From Rarobacter faecitabidus (lineage in GTDB: Bacteria > Actinomycetota > Actinomycetes > Actinomycetales > Cellulomonadaceae), in contig NZ_VFOS01000001.1 in the NCBI RefSeq assembly GCF_006716265.1, positions 620,001-684,000 of the forward strand: a DNA stretch of 64,000 bases, given 5' to 3'. The translations under genes were made by a program, and so were the position numbers. Below, piece after piece: positions 7,795 through 16,776 of the stretch. The notes beneath the pieces are model-generated. The model was not told the origin of the DNA. It searched no databases and saw only the letters and a list, made by a program, of their open reading frames with translations. Each line of letters opens with the position of its first letter. Positions within the stretch are counted from its first letter, which is position 1.

Positions 7795-7975
7795 GCTTCT
7801 TTATACCAAGCGCCGCCGATATCCGGCATGCGGTGGGAAGCCGCAGCGCGCACTTAGCCGCTCGGCGGCGGAGCAGGTTCGTCGGGCTCGTGCCCAGGGG
7901 TACTCCTGGCAGGCGATCGCTGGCGCGCTCGAAATCAGCAAGCAGGCCGTGCACAAGAAATACGGTCGGCGCTAG
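7784..7975 (+). CDS. Small helix-turn-helix protein
   Basis: A 63-residue basic protein whose C-terminal half is one helix-turn-helix: RRARAQGYSWQAIAGALEIS followed by KQAVHKKYGRR. Such mini-HTH proteins are common in Actinobacteria, but their targets are poorly known. GGAGG lies 6 nt before the ATG at 7784, inside the 5' end of the divergent ridA, so the first 11 nt of the two genes overlap on opposite strands. A 7-bp inverted repeat (GCCGGGC, 9-nt loop) lies upstream, also inside ridA, and could be its operator. Confidence 0.7.
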   Translation: MELMLLYTKRRRYPACGGKPQRALSRSAAEQVRRARAQGYSWQAIAGALEISKQAVHKKYGRR

Positions 7976-8069
7976 TCGCAGGTGGGCGGGGATCGGCAGA
8001 TACCGGCTCCGACCTCCGCGCCTTGACGGCGCACCGAGACGGTGATGGCTCGCGAGGCCCTCGGGGAAT

Positions 8070-8075
8070 TAGGAT
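8070..8075 (+). promoter_or_regulatory. -10 box of a leaderless response regulator promoter
   Basis: TAGGAT lies 6 nt before the GTG at 8082, with no ribosome-binding site. Confidence 0.55.
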
Positions 8076-8081
8076 GAGTGT

Positions 8082-8750
8082 GTGAACACAAACCAGGCGA
8101 ACGCCGGCACCGACCTGACCGTCATGATCATCGACGACCACGAGGTCGTGCGCCGCGGAATCGCAGAGGTGATCGATCGCTCCGAGGGAATGAGCATCGT
8201 CGCCGAGGCTGGAAGCGTCGCCGAGGGTCTACGCCGCGCCGAACTCGTCCATCCCGCCGTCATGCTCGTGGACCTGCAACTTCCCGATGGCACCGGAATC
8301 GACCTGATCAAGGCGGTTCACGCGCGGGACGAGTCCGTTCGCGCGATCGTCCTTACCTCGTTCGATGACGACGTCGCCCTCGCTGCGGCGCTCGATGCCG
8401 GCGCGGTGGCGTACGTCCTGAAGTCGGTTCGCGGGGCCGAGATCGCTGACGTCGTGCGCGCGGTGGGCGCTGGCCGGGTGCTGCTGGACGAGAAGACGGT
8501 CACGCGACGCCGCAAGGACCACGACGACCCGACCGAGGATCTCACCCCGTCTGAGCTCAAAGTCGTAAACCTGATCGGCGAAGGACTGTCCAACCGCGAA
8601 ATCGCGGAGCGGCTCTCGATAGCCGAGAAGACGGTCAAGAACCACATCACCTCGCTGCTTGCCAAGATGGGATTGCAGCGCAGAACGCAGGTGGCGGCCT
8701 GGGCGGCCGCTCGCCGAAACCGAGCCTGGAGCGCTGACAACGCACAGTAG
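8082..8750 (+). CDS. NarL/LuxR-family response regulator
   Basis: A 222-residue two-component regulator. The receiver domain (about 11-130) has the acidic pair D18-D19, the phosphoacceptor D64 in MLVDLQLPDG and the conserved K114 in YVLKS. The C-terminal LuxR HTH reads LTPSELKVVNLIGEGLSNRE then IAERLSIAEKTVKNHI. It resembles DevR/DosR-type regulators. No kinase is adjacent. The nearest is the GAF histidine kinase at 12099-13349 on the other strand, a DevS-like type that would be a fitting partner. Probable leaderless mRNA. Confidence 0.9.
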   Translation: MNTNQANAGTDLTVMIIDDHEVVRRGIAEVIDRSEGMSIVAEAGSVAEGLRRAELVHPAVMLVDLQLPDGTGIDLIKAVHARDESVRAIVLTSFDDDVALAAALDAGAVAYVLKSVRGAEIADVVRAVGAGRVLLDEKTVTRRRKDHDDPTEDLTPSELKVVNLIGEGLSNREIAERLSIAEKTVKNHITSLLAKMGLQRRTQVAAWAAARRNRAWSADNAQ

Positions 8751-8823
8751 CGCGCACCGATACGGGGCCAATCGGCCGAGGACGGCCGCCGACACGGCCG
8801 ATACGGGGCCAACCCGACTGCGG

Positions 8824-9057
8824 TCAACCCAGCAGATCCACCACGATGGCCGTTCGTTCCAGCCCAAGTGGCTCTGACCCGCCGAGGCCGGACGCCGAGC
8901 GGTAACTCATCAATGCCACGAGGATGGCCGCAACGGACGCGACCACAATGAGCGTGACGGCGATCAGGAAGGCGAGCGTGGTTCCACGCTGTACCGGCTC
9001 GGTCGGCTGCTCGGGAAGAACGCCATCGTCCCTTCGCGGGTGCTCAGTCTTGGCCAT
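8824..9057 (-). CDS. Small single-pass membrane protein
   Basis: 77 residues with one transmembrane helix (TTLAFLIAVTLIVVASVAAI, residues about 26-50). The N terminus is cytoplasm-like and charged; the C terminus is short. AAAGGA 9 nt upstream supports the ATG start at 9057. No family recognised. A 17-bp dyad and a plausible promoter lie about 75 bp upstream. Confidence 0.55.
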   Translation of the reverse strand: MAKTEHPRRDDGVLPEQPTEPVQRGTTLAFLIAVTLIVVASVAAILVALMSYRSASGLGGSEPLGLERTAIVVDLLG

Positions 9058-9132
9058 ATGTGCGCAAGTCCTTTGGGTTAGCGGTCGCCATTGATCACTC
9101 CGCCCTGATCGTACTACGGGTCCAACTCTCGG

Positions 9133-9149
9133 CGTAAGTCCCTCTTACG
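9133..9149. promoter_or_regulatory. Candidate operator dyad upstream of the small membrane protein gene
   Basis: CGTAAG-N5-CTTACG is a perfect dyad. On the minus strand its right half overlaps a possible -35 (TTACGC), 18 nt before a possible -10 (TACGAT). It might be a site for the nearby LuxR-type regulator. The rest of 9058-9319 holds the hairpin below and nothing else recognised. Confidence 0.3.
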
Positions 9150-9196
9150 GGGCGGTCGCCGTCACCGCAGTGGTACTGCCTCGGCATGATCCGTAC

Positions 9197-9230
9197 GCGC
9201 TAGACCCGGCCAATCGGCCAGGTCTAGCGC
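9197..9230. terminator. Strong hairpin downstream of the GH76 gene
   Basis: Arms GCGCTAGACC and GGTCTAGCGC pair perfectly and enclose a second GGCC/GGCC pairing around AATC. It lies 90 bp past the GH76 stop and is a likely transcript end. There is no U-tract, as often in high-GC Actinobacteria. Confidence 0.6.
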
Positions 9231-9319
9231 AACGCCGACATCACGCGGCCCGGTCGCGGCGCGGCTCACCGAAACGCAATAGGCCGCTGACCGCGCGCTG
9301 TGCTCTCGCCGGTAGTGGG

Positions 9320-11947
9320 TTACTTGCGCACCGTCAGTTTCTTTGCCGCCGCAGCCTTCTTGCCCACCGTGGAGCTGCCCTGATAGGTGACCTTGATCTT
9401 GTACTTGCCGGCCTTCAGCCGCTTGAGCTTGAGCGACTTGACGCCCGACGCGCCCACCTTAATCGTCTTGGCGATGACCTTCCTCTTGCCCTTCGTCACG
9501 ACCACCTTGACCTTGCCGGCGGCGCTGACGCCCGTGCTCGATTTCACGGCGACCTTGACGGTGGCGCGCTTGGCCCGCTTGATCTTCTTGGGAGCCGTCA
9601 CGCTGATCCTCGCGCCCGTCTTGACCACCTGGAGGCCGAATCCGGCCGAGGAGGAGTACGTGGCAGTATCACCGAGGTAGGTGGCCGTGAACGAGTGATA
9701 GCCGGGTCGCAGACTTCGAGGCAACGCGATGGTGGCCCGGCCCGCGACGATCGCGGCCGACCCGATCACGCCCGCGTCGTCTCGGACTTCGACGCGGCCG
9801 CTCGACGAGACCGAAGGCTCGTCTGTCAGCACTGTCACTGTCACTCGTACTTGGGTGCCGTAGGCGACCTTCTGGGTCGTCGAAGAGATGCGGACCTCAC
9901 TACGGATGAGTTCGCCGTCGGCCCGCTTCTTGGTGATGCCCAGGGACTTGACGCTCGTCACGTTCCCCGCCTGGTCGCTAGCGCGGTAGTAGACGGTGGT
10001 GGAGGCGTCGCCCGGCGAGAACGGCGCCGAGTATGCGATCCACTCGCCGGTCCCGATCCGATACTCCACGCTGGCCACCCCGGAACGAGTATCCGTGGTG
10101 GTGATGGTCACCAGCCGCTCAGCCGGGTCGAAGGCGGCGTCAGATGCCGGTGCGGTGGCATCGATGGCGAAGGACACCGCCGTGATGCCGGAAGTCGATG
10201 GGCTGTGACTGTCGCTGCGCACGCGCGCGTAGAGGTGGGAGCCCGAACCCTCGGTCAACGTGATCGGCCCGTCGTAGACGTGCCACTCGCCGGTGGCCAG
10301 CGCGTACTCGACGACGGCACCGCTGGGGAGGTCTGTGGCGCTGATCGTCGCCGCCACTGGCGTCGTGAACCAGCCGTTCGTGCCCGGTGAGGCGGGCGAG
10401 AGCGTGATCGACGGCGCCTCGAGCGGTGCTGGCGCGACATCGGGCACGGTGTACGTGTTTGCCAGTAGCATCACCGCGGCGACCTGGTTGCCGATGTGCT
10501 GCTTGTCCGCCCCACTGTCCCACCAGCGCAGGCCGTACTGATCCGTGCCGGGAGACTTGGTCGCGTTGCGCGCGTACTTGAGCGCGCTGGTCCGCTGCTT
10601 GTCCAGGTAGGCGGTGTAGGGCTTGTCCGAGAGCTCGGCGTTGAGTTCGGCCAGGCCCCGTACGGCCGGTCCCTTGAACGTGGGGCCGTCGTTGGAGCAG
10701 GGGTAGCCGTATTGACCGTTGCCGCCGCCCGTGCCGCTCTCGCACGAGTCCCGCATGACCCCGAGACTGGCCGCGGTGTTCAGGCCAGTGTTCGTGGTGA
10801 ACCGATCGGCGACGGTGCGAGCCACACCGAGCACGCTCGCGTCGTCGGTAGCGTGGTAGTACTCGACCAGGGCAGACAGGAGGACTCCTTGGTTGTACGT
10901 GTAGACCCCGCCGCCGGCAGTGCAGTTGGACGCGCTCACACCGTCTACCACGCGTCCGTCGGCGGTGATTAAGCCGGAGTTCGCGTACCACTGCCACTGC
11001 GTTTGAGCGCGATTCTTCCAGAGCTGATCGCCGGTCTCGCTGTAGAGCGCCGAGGCGACCTGCAGGTAGAGTCCGTTGGATATAGCCGCGTGGTAGGTGG
11101 CATCCGTGTGCCACAGGACTCCGCCGCACGTGCCGGGGTACGTGCTCATGAACTGCGCAGCCGTCGTGGCGGCCGTCAGATACTTTTCGTTGCCAGTTAG
11201 CCGGTAGGTGTCGATCCACGCCATCGCCCACCAGCCCGTGTCGTCGATGTACTTGTTGCGGAACGTGTCCTTGCCGATTCCGCTCTCGTCCTTGTTCTTG
11301 TTCGACTCGAAGATCGTGTCGAGCTTCGTCAGGTAGGACTCGTCCCTGGTCGCGCGCACGGTGGCCGCCAGGGCTGAGGTGGCGACGGCCGAATGCCACC
11401 ATTTGATCCACGCGTTCGTGGGCTGGGTTCCCGTCGGGTCCGTGTCGTAGAGCTTGGACGAGTTGCCCCAGTACGCCTCGAGGCCGTTCGTGGCCGCGAG
11501 CACGTCACCGAGCTGCGTCCGGGAGGCCTCGCCGACCGGCGTACAGTCGGTCTGACCTCCCGCTTCGGCGCAAGCGCGCAGCAGTGCGTACTGGCTACCC
11601 ACCTTGTCCGATGCGGCACCCGTGGTCAGCGTCCCGCCGGAAACCGAGTCCGTGTAGTTGATGAGTGTCCAGTTCGTGAAACCGTTGACAGACCGGTCGA
11701 GCCAGGCCTTGTCGCCGTTTTGCGCGCCCGTGACGACGGATCTGATCTCGCCGGAGGCGTCGTTGACGACCAGCGAAACCGTACGGCCGTTGACCGTCTT
11801 CTGGCTGGCCACGCGGTCGCCCGCTGCGGCGATGGAAGAAGTAGGAACCGAAACCGCGATGCCGAGTTGCAGGACGAGGGCGCCCGCGGCGCTCGCCGTA
11901 AGCATCCGGCGCAAGCGGGTGCGGGGACTGCTGCGGGGGTGGGACAT
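9320..11947 (-). CDS. Secreted glycoside hydrolase family 76-like (alpha-1,6-mannanase) protein with C-terminal repeat domains
   Basis: 875 residues. A basic N terminus and hydrophobic core (SAAGALVLQLGIAVSVP) form a signal peptide. Residues about 100-490 look like GH76: KYIDDTGWWAMAWIDTYRLT contains the Asp-Asp pair that is catalytic in this family, and WHTDATYHAAISNGL and YNQGVLLSALVEYYH are further conserved stretches. Then follow Ig-like/chitobiase-type C-terminal segments (VEYRIGTGEWIAY) and a lysine-rich end (KAGKYKIKVTYQG). It probably cuts alpha-1,6-mannan from yeast or plant material outside the cell. ATG at 11947 has GAGGTGA upstream; a longer open frame lacks a signal peptide. Confidence 0.85.
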   Translation of the reverse strand: MSHPRSSPRTRLRRMLTASAAGALVLQLGIAVSVPTSSIAAAGDRVASQKTVNGRTVSLVVNDASGEIRSVVTGAQNGDKAWLDRSVNGFTNWTLINYTDSVSGGTLTTGAASDKVGSQYALLRACAEAGGQTDCTPVGEASRTQLGDVLAATNGLEAYWGNSSKLYDTDPTGTQPTNAWIKWWHSAVATSALAATVRATRDESYLTKLDTIFESNKNKDESGIGKDTFRNKYIDDTGWWAMAWIDTYRLTGNEKYLTAATTAAQFMSTYPGTCGGVLWHTDATYHAAISNGLYLQVASALYSETGDQLWKNRAQTQWQWYANSGLITADGRVVDGVSASNCTAGGGVYTYNQGVLLSALVEYYHATDDASVLGVARTVADRFTTNTGLNTAASLGVMRDSCESGTGGGNGQYGYPCSNDGPTFKGPAVRGLAELNAELSDKPYTAYLDKQRTSALKYARNATKSPGTDQYGLRWWDSGADKQHIGNQVAAVMLLANTYTVPDVAPAPLEAPSITLSPASPGTNGWFTTPVAATISATDLPSGAVVEYALATGEWHVYDGPITLTEGSGSHLYARVRSDSHSPSTSGITAVSFAIDATAPASDAAFDPAERLVTITTTDTRSGVASVEYRIGTGEWIAYSAPFSPGDASTTVYYRASDQAGNVTSVKSLGITKKRADGELIRSEVRISSTTQKVAYGTQVRVTVTVLTDEPSVSSSGRVEVRDDAGVIGSAAIVAGRATIALPRSLRPGYHSFTATYLGDTATYSSSAGFGLQVVKTGARISVTAPKKIKRAKRATVKVAVKSSTGVSAAGKVKVVVTKGKRKVIAKTIKVGASGVKSLKLKRLKAGKYKIKVTYQGSSTVGKKAAAAKKLTVRK

Positions 11948-11986
11948 ATTCACCTCAAGAGTTCCTACCCGGCGACGGCGCCGAGC

Positions 11987-11998
11987 GACAACGTTGTC
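11987..11998. promoter_or_regulatory. LacI-type operator upstream of the GH76 gene
   Basis: GACAACGTTGTC is a perfect 12-bp palindrome with the central CG typical of LacI/GalR-family operators. It lies at and just after the transcript start predicted from the promoter at 12010-12037, so binding would block initiation. The repressor gene is not in the window. Confidence 0.6.
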
Positions 11999-12009
11999 AT
12001 ATGACGACC

Positions 12010-12037
12010 ATTCTACGTGGAAAACCTCCCCGTGAAA
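12010..12037 (-). promoter_or_regulatory. Promoter of the GH76 gene
   Basis: On the minus strand TTTCAC (12032-12037) and TAGAAT (12010-12015) are separated by 16 bp. The transcript would start near 12003, leaving a leader of about 55 nt. Confidence 0.5.
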
Positions 12038-12098
12038 GGTCGGCTTCCCCGAAGCCGGATTCAGGCTATCGCGCCGACGACGCGGCGGAGCACCAAGT

Positions 12099-13349
12099 TT
12101 AGCGGCGCGGCAGGTCCTGCGGCAGGGGTGCGTGCCAGTGGAGCAACGTTCCCTGGCCGGAGGGAGCATCCTTGATCGTCGACTCGCCCGAGTGCTGTCG
12201 GGCGCGCGCCGCGAGGTTCCAGGTGCCCGACTTGCGCCCCGACGCGTTACCGAGGCCCACGCCGTCATCCTCGACCTCGACCGTGACGCCCGCGCCGCTG
12301 GTACTCAGTGAGATCCGGGCGGAGACGGAGGCGGCATGGGCGTGCCGCGCGGCATTGGCGAGGCCCTCCCGCACCACCGCGACGACGTCATCGGCCAGGT
12401 TCCCCACGACCACCGTGTCGAAGTACTCCTCGTCCACGGCAAGATCCCCGACGGACCGTCCGTCGAGAGTGATGATGAGCGACGGCGCGAATCCCAGCCC
12501 CGTACGGGCGAGCGACGATTCGCGGCGCAGCCGTTCGACCACGCCGGCTGCCGCGTCCGGATCGCGCAGCGATCGCACCACCGAGCGGATCTCCCGCACG
12601 GAGGAATCCACCGAGGTGAGCGCCTCATCGACAATGGCGATCAGCCCCGCCTTGTCGAGTCCGCGCCCGGCGCGACGGCGCACGACCTCGAGCTGCATAC
12701 CGGTGGCGAACAACTGCTGAATGGCGAGATCGTGCAGGTCGCGGGCTATGCGCTCCCTCTCCTCGATCAGCCGCGCCTGCGCCTGGGCCTGGCGGGCGTC
12801 GGTGAGGACGAGGGCGATCGCCGCCTGCTTCGCGAACGACTGAGCGCGACGTAGGTCCGCGTCGTCGAAGGTGTGGCTACCGACCTTGCGCAGCAGCAGC
12901 AGCACGCCCACGGGTTGCTCCGCGGTTCCCAACGGCGCATACAGGGCCGGGCCGAAGATGCGCAGCGGCTCAGTCTGCAGGTCGGGCTTGTCGGCAAGCG
13001 ATTCGACCAACCGCCCTTCACCGGACGTGAGCGCAGTCCAGGACATCCCGTCTCGCGGCATGATCATGCCCAGCAACTCACCGATGCGGTCTCCGTGGAC
13101 GATCTCGGCGGTAAGCTCACCAGCCAGCCCCGGCAAAATGAGCGCGGCCGCGTCTGCCGAGCCGATCCGCATGGCGACCTGCACGATGTGTTCGAGCACG
13201 TCCTCTTCCTCGGCACCCGACAGGAGCATCGTCGTGATCTCGGCCCCGGCGGTGATCCACTTCTCGCGAGTGGCGGCCTCGTAGTCGGTCGCCGCCTCCT
13301 CTGCTGCCTGGATCGGGGCGTCGCTTTCGGCGGTCACGGAGTCCTCCAC
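12099..13349 (-). CDS. GAF-domain sensor histidine kinase (DevS/NarX-like, HisKA_3)
   Basis: 416 residues, no membrane segment. Residues about 35-185 form a GAF sensor domain; residues about 195-265 a HisKA_3 dimerisation domain with phospho-acceptor H206 in ERERIARDLHDLAIQQLF; residues about 325-410 an HATPase domain with REGLANAARHAHA (N box) and VEVEDDGVGLG (G1). It begins 9 bp after the stop of cydC on the same strand, so it is probably the last gene of the cytochrome bd operon. A redox or oxygen signal sensed through GAF is an inference. The likely partner is the orphan response regulator at 8082-8750. Confidence 0.9.
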   Translation of the reverse strand: MEDSVTAESDAPIQAAEEAATDYEAATREKWITAGAEITTMLLSGAEEEDVLEHIVQVAMRIGSADAAALILPGLAGELTAEIVHGDRIGELLGMIMPRDGMSWTALTSGEGRLVESLADKPDLQTEPLRIFGPALYAPLGTAEQPVGVLLLLRKVGSHTFDDADLRRAQSFAKQAAIALVLTDARQAQAQARLIEERERIARDLHDLAIQQLFATGMQLEVVRRRAGRGLDKAGLIAIVDEALTSVDSSVREIRSVVRSLRDPDAAAGVVERLRRESSLARTGLGFAPSLIITLDGRSVGDLAVDEEYFDTVVVGNLADDVVAVVREGLANAARHAHAASVSARISLSTSGAGVTVEVEDDGVGLGNASGRKSGTWNLAARARQHSGESTIKDAPSGQGTLLHWHAPLPQDLPRR

Positions 13350-13358
13350 GGGTCGGGA

Positions 13359-15014
13359 TCAATCGGTGGCTTGATGATAGACCTCACCCAGCTCGATCAC
13401 CTGATCGGCTAGGCCCGGTGCCGGTTCGTGATGGCTCGCGATCACCACCGCGGACACCGGGAATTCCTCGTCCGCAGTGCGCCGCGGGAGGGTCAGCAGA
13501 TCGGCGAGAAGCGCGGCAACTCCGGCGGAATCGAGATGTTCCGCGGGCTCGTCGATCAGCAGGATCGGCGATCGATTCAGGAGCGCACGGGCGATCAGCA
13601 GGCGTCGCCGCTCGCCTCCGGAGATCGTGCTCGCATCGGGACCGATCATCGTCGCCAGCCCGTCCGGTTGCGCCGCCAGCCACGGGCGCAGGCCCGTCAG
13701 ATCGAGCGCGCGGAGCGCCTCGTCCTCGGTCACATCGCCGCGTGCCACGCGCAGGTTCTCCAGTACGGTCGTGTGGAAGACGTGGGCGTCCTCGGCCGTG
13801 AAGGCGGCTCCTGCCGAGCCGCGCACGGTGCCGGAGATGGCGGGCACGAGTCCCGCCATTGTCATCAGCAGCGTCGTCTTGCCGGCGCCAGACGGACCGT
13901 GGATCACGGTCGAGCCGCCGCGCTGAACCTGCAGCGAACCCACGCGCGCCCTCATCCCCGAGGACGGCCAGCCGATGACCACGTCATCGAGTTCGAGCGC
14001 AAGGGCGGGGTCGGTGACCTCGGCGCGCGCGAGCGCGCGCTCGCCGTCACCGCCGACCTGATCCCACAGCTCCATCAGCCGCCCGGCGGCGACCGTGGAC
14101 CGGTAGAACTGGATGGCCGCGGCGGGCAAGACCGTGGTCGACTCGAAGGCAGCGAGCGGTGTGAGGACCACGACCGCGAGCGCCACCTCGGACAACCTGC
14201 CGCTCTGAACCGCCGGAATGCCTGTCAGGAGGGCACCGATCACGGCGATCGCGAGGCCCGCCATCCCCGCGGCGGCGCCGGCCCCGAGCGACTGAGCACC
14301 GCGGCGCGTGGACGCCTGCCACGATCGATCGGCTGCGGTCAGGGCCGCCAGCTGATCGCCGAACCGGCCAGCGACGATGATCTGCGGCGAATGCTCGATG
14401 AGGTCGAGCGCGCGGGCCGTCACGTCGGCGCGGGCCCGAGCTCCGTCGCGCTCGGCGTCCCGCGCCCCGCGCGCCGTCAGACTAGGCGCCAGAATCCCTG
14501 CGATCGCGAGGCCGATCGCCAGGAACAGCGCCGCCTCGGGCAGCAGCAGCCCGATGCCTATGACCGTCAGCAGCGAAACCGCTGCCGAGATCCCAGCCGG
14601 GATTATTCCGCGTACCACGACGTCTCCCACGTGATCCACGTCCGCGCCGACGCGCGCGAGCAGATCGCCGCGCCGCAGCGCGGTCACGGCCCCGACGGGA
14701 CCGCCCGAGAGCCGTTGATACAAGGCGGTACGGAGGTCGCCCATAGTGCCCAGGGCGACCTGGTGGGACGCGAGGCGTTCCAGGTAGCGGAAGACGCCAC
14801 GCGAAATGCCGAACGCCCGCACCGAGACGACCACCACGGAAAGAGTGAGCACGGGTGGCATCTGCGACGCCCGCGCTATGAGCCACGCTGAGGCGGCACC
14901 GAGCGCGACCGCGCTGCCGAGCGCCCCCGTTCCGAGCAGGATCGCCCGCGCCACCTTGGACCAGCGCAGGTCGATGACCGCGAGCGCCCTCATCAGCGTC
15001 CTGAGCTCAGCCAC
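13359..15014 (-). CDS. cydC: CydC subunit of the glutathione/cysteine ABC exporter for cytochrome bd assembly
   Basis: A 551-residue fused membrane/ATPase half-transporter. With CydD it forms the heterodimeric exporter (thiols or heme) needed to assemble cytochrome bd. The six-helix membrane part is about 20-310; the ATPase has Walker A HGPSGAGKTTLL, signature ISGGERRRLLIARAL and Walker B ILLIDEPAEHLD. In FTAEDAHVFHTTVLENL the Q-loop glutamine is replaced by a glutamate/aspartate region (EDAHVF), as can occur in one half of such heterodimers. It overlaps the end of cydD by 8 bp. Confidence 0.92.
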   Translation of the reverse strand: MAELRTLMRALAVIDLRWSKVARAILLGTGALGSAVALGAASAWLIARASQMPPVLTLSVVVVSVRAFGISRGVFRYLERLASHQVALGTMGDLRTALYQRLSGGPVGAVTALRRGDLLARVGADVDHVGDVVVRGIIPAGISAAVSLLTVIGIGLLLPEAALFLAIGLAIAGILAPSLTARGARDAERDGARARADVTARALDLIEHSPQIIVAGRFGDQLAALTAADRSWQASTRRGAQSLGAGAAAGMAGLAIAVIGALLTGIPAVQSGRLSEVALAVVVLTPLAAFESTTVLPAAAIQFYRSTVAAGRLMELWDQVGGDGERALARAEVTDPALALELDDVVIGWPSSGMRARVGSLQVQRGGSTVIHGPSGAGKTTLLMTMAGLVPAISGTVRGSAGAAFTAEDAHVFHTTVLENLRVARGDVTEDEALRALDLTGLRPWLAAQPDGLATMIGPDASTISGGERRRLLIARALLNRSPILLIDEPAEHLDSAGVAALLADLLTLPRRTADEEFPVSAVVIASHHEPAPGLADQVIELGEVYHQATD

Positions 15015-16722
15015 GGCGCACCTCGATCACGTGGTCGGCGGCGGCCAGGAGGTCCGCGCGGTGCGTGACGATGAGGATGGTCCGCCCGTCGTCGCGTAGC
15101 TGCTGGAGCGTCGAGGCGATCGCCTGGGAGAGGTCGTCATCGAGGTGGGCGGTGGGCTCGTCCATCACGACCACCGGGGCCGCGGTTTGCAGCGCCCGCG
15201 CCAGCCCGACGCGCTGCCGCTGCCCGACGCTGAGCCCAACGCCGCCCGCGCCTACGAGCGTCCCGTAGCCGCCGCGCTGGCGCAGGACGTCGTCGAGTCC
15301 GGTCAGGCGCGCTGCACGGTCGAGGTCTGCGGCGCTCGCTGCTGTGCCGGCGGCGACGTTGTCGGCGATGGTTCCGGGCCACAGCCAGGCACGCTGCGGC
15401 AGCCAGGTGACGCGCTCGTGCCACCGGTCGAGGTCGAGGTCGGCGAGATCGATGCCATTGACGCGAATCGTTCCCCGAGTTGGGGAGATCATGCCGAGCA
15501 ATGCGAGCACGGCGGTGGATTTCCCTGAGCCGTTCGCGCCGGCCAGCGCCGTGATAGTGCCCGGCCGCAGCTCACAGCTCAGGTCAGCCGGGGCGAAATC
15601 CAGGCTTCCGGGCACCTGGACGCTCAGCGATTCCAGGGCGATGGTGATGCTCTGATCGTTGGTCGAGGTCTGGCGAGCGCCGGTGGGTTCGGCCTGGGGC
15701 GCGGGGGAGGACGAGGCCTCCTGGCCGGCTTCGGCCGTGATGCGGGCCTGGGCGGCCGCATCCGGTGCGGGCGTGTCGAGGAGCGCGAACACCTTCTCGA
15801 CCGCCGCGATGCCATCCGCCGACGCATGGAAGTGCGTGCCGATCTGTCGCACCGGCAGATAGACCTCGGGGGCGAGCATGATGACGGCGAGGCCCGTCGT
15901 GAGATCGAGCCCGCCATGCACGAGCCGCAGACCCACTGCCACGGCGACCAGTGCCACAGACAGGGTGGTCAGCAGTTCGAGGACGAATCCCGACAGGAAG
16001 GCGATGCGTAACGTCCCCATCGTGGTGCGGCGATATGAGTCCGATAGCTGCCGTACGCGTTTGGCGGGTCCCTGCTCGCGGTGCAGCGCGCGAAGCGTCG
16101 GGATGCCCGCGATCAGGTCGAGCACCTGCGCGCCGAGCCGGGCCATCGCCTCCTGCCGCCTGGTGGTGGCAGTCTGGGTCAGCACGCCGACCAGCCACAT
16201 GAACAGCGGGACCAGCGGCAGCGTCCCGAGAATGATCGCGGCAGCGACCCAGTCCAGGTCCAGCACGACGAGCAGGGCGGCGGGTGTCACGGTCGCCGCC
16301 AGGAAGAGTTGCGGCAGGTAGCGCGTGAGATAGGGCTGCAGGTCGTCAAGCCCGCGGGTCGCGAGCGTCACGATCTCGGAGTTGTTACCTTGCCCGCTCC
16401 AGCGCGGGCCGAGGCTAGCTGCCCTCGCAACAACCTGCGAGCGCAGGTCCGCGACGACGGCGGGACCGGCGTGCTGCCCGTAGCGCTCCGACAGGTAGGC
16501 CACGACGACGCGCGCGGCGAGGGCCGCAGCGAGCCAGCCGATGAGGCCCAGTTGGTCGCTCAGGTTCGCGGTCCGGCCGACCACGGGAGCGAGGATGTGC
16601 GCGATCAGCAGGCACTGCGCGACGACGAGCGCGGCCGTGACGGCTCCGAGGGCGGCCGTCAGCGCGACGTAACTGCGCGCCGGTCGTGCGACCTTGAGTA
16701 GTCGCGGGTCGAGTGGCTTCAT
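15007..16722 (-). CDS. cydD: CydD subunit of the ABC exporter for cytochrome bd assembly
   Basis: 571 residues. Membrane helices fill residues about 15-300, followed by an Ala/Pro-rich linker and an ATPase with Walker A LAGANGSGKSTAVLALLG, Q-loop VTWLPQRAWLWPGTI, signature LSVGQRQRVGLARAL and Walker B VVVMDEPTAHLDDD. Start ATG at 16722; the gap to cydB is 54 bp and its end overlaps cydC. Together with cydC it makes the cydABDC layout seen in many Actinobacteria. Confidence 0.93.
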   Translation of the reverse strand: MKPLDPRLLKVARPARSYVALTAALGAVTAALVVAQCLLIAHILAPVVGRTANLSDQLGLIGWLAAALAARVVVAYLSERYGQHAGPAVVADLRSQVVARAASLGPRWSGQGNNSEIVTLATRGLDDLQPYLTRYLPQLFLAATVTPAALLVVLDLDWVAAAIILGTLPLVPLFMWLVGVLTQTATTRRQEAMARLGAQVLDLIAGIPTLRALHREQGPAKRVRQLSDSYRRTTMGTLRIAFLSGFVLELLTTLSVALVAVAVGLRLVHGGLDLTTGLAVIMLAPEVYLPVRQIGTHFHASADGIAAVEKVFALLDTPAPDAAAQARITAEAGQEASSSPAPQAEPTGARQTSTNDQSITIALESLSVQVPGSLDFAPADLSCELRPGTITALAGANGSGKSTAVLALLGMISPTRGTIRVNGIDLADLDLDRWHERVTWLPQRAWLWPGTIADNVAAGTAASAADLDRAARLTGLDDVLRQRGGYGTLVGAGGVGLSVGQRQRVGLARALQTAAPVVVMDEPTAHLDDDLSQAIASTLQQLRDDGRTILIVTHRADLLAAADHVIEVRRG

Positions 16723-16776
16723 GGCTCCTCAGTGTTTCACGGGTGATCGCGAACGCCCATGAATCCCAAGGCGCGG

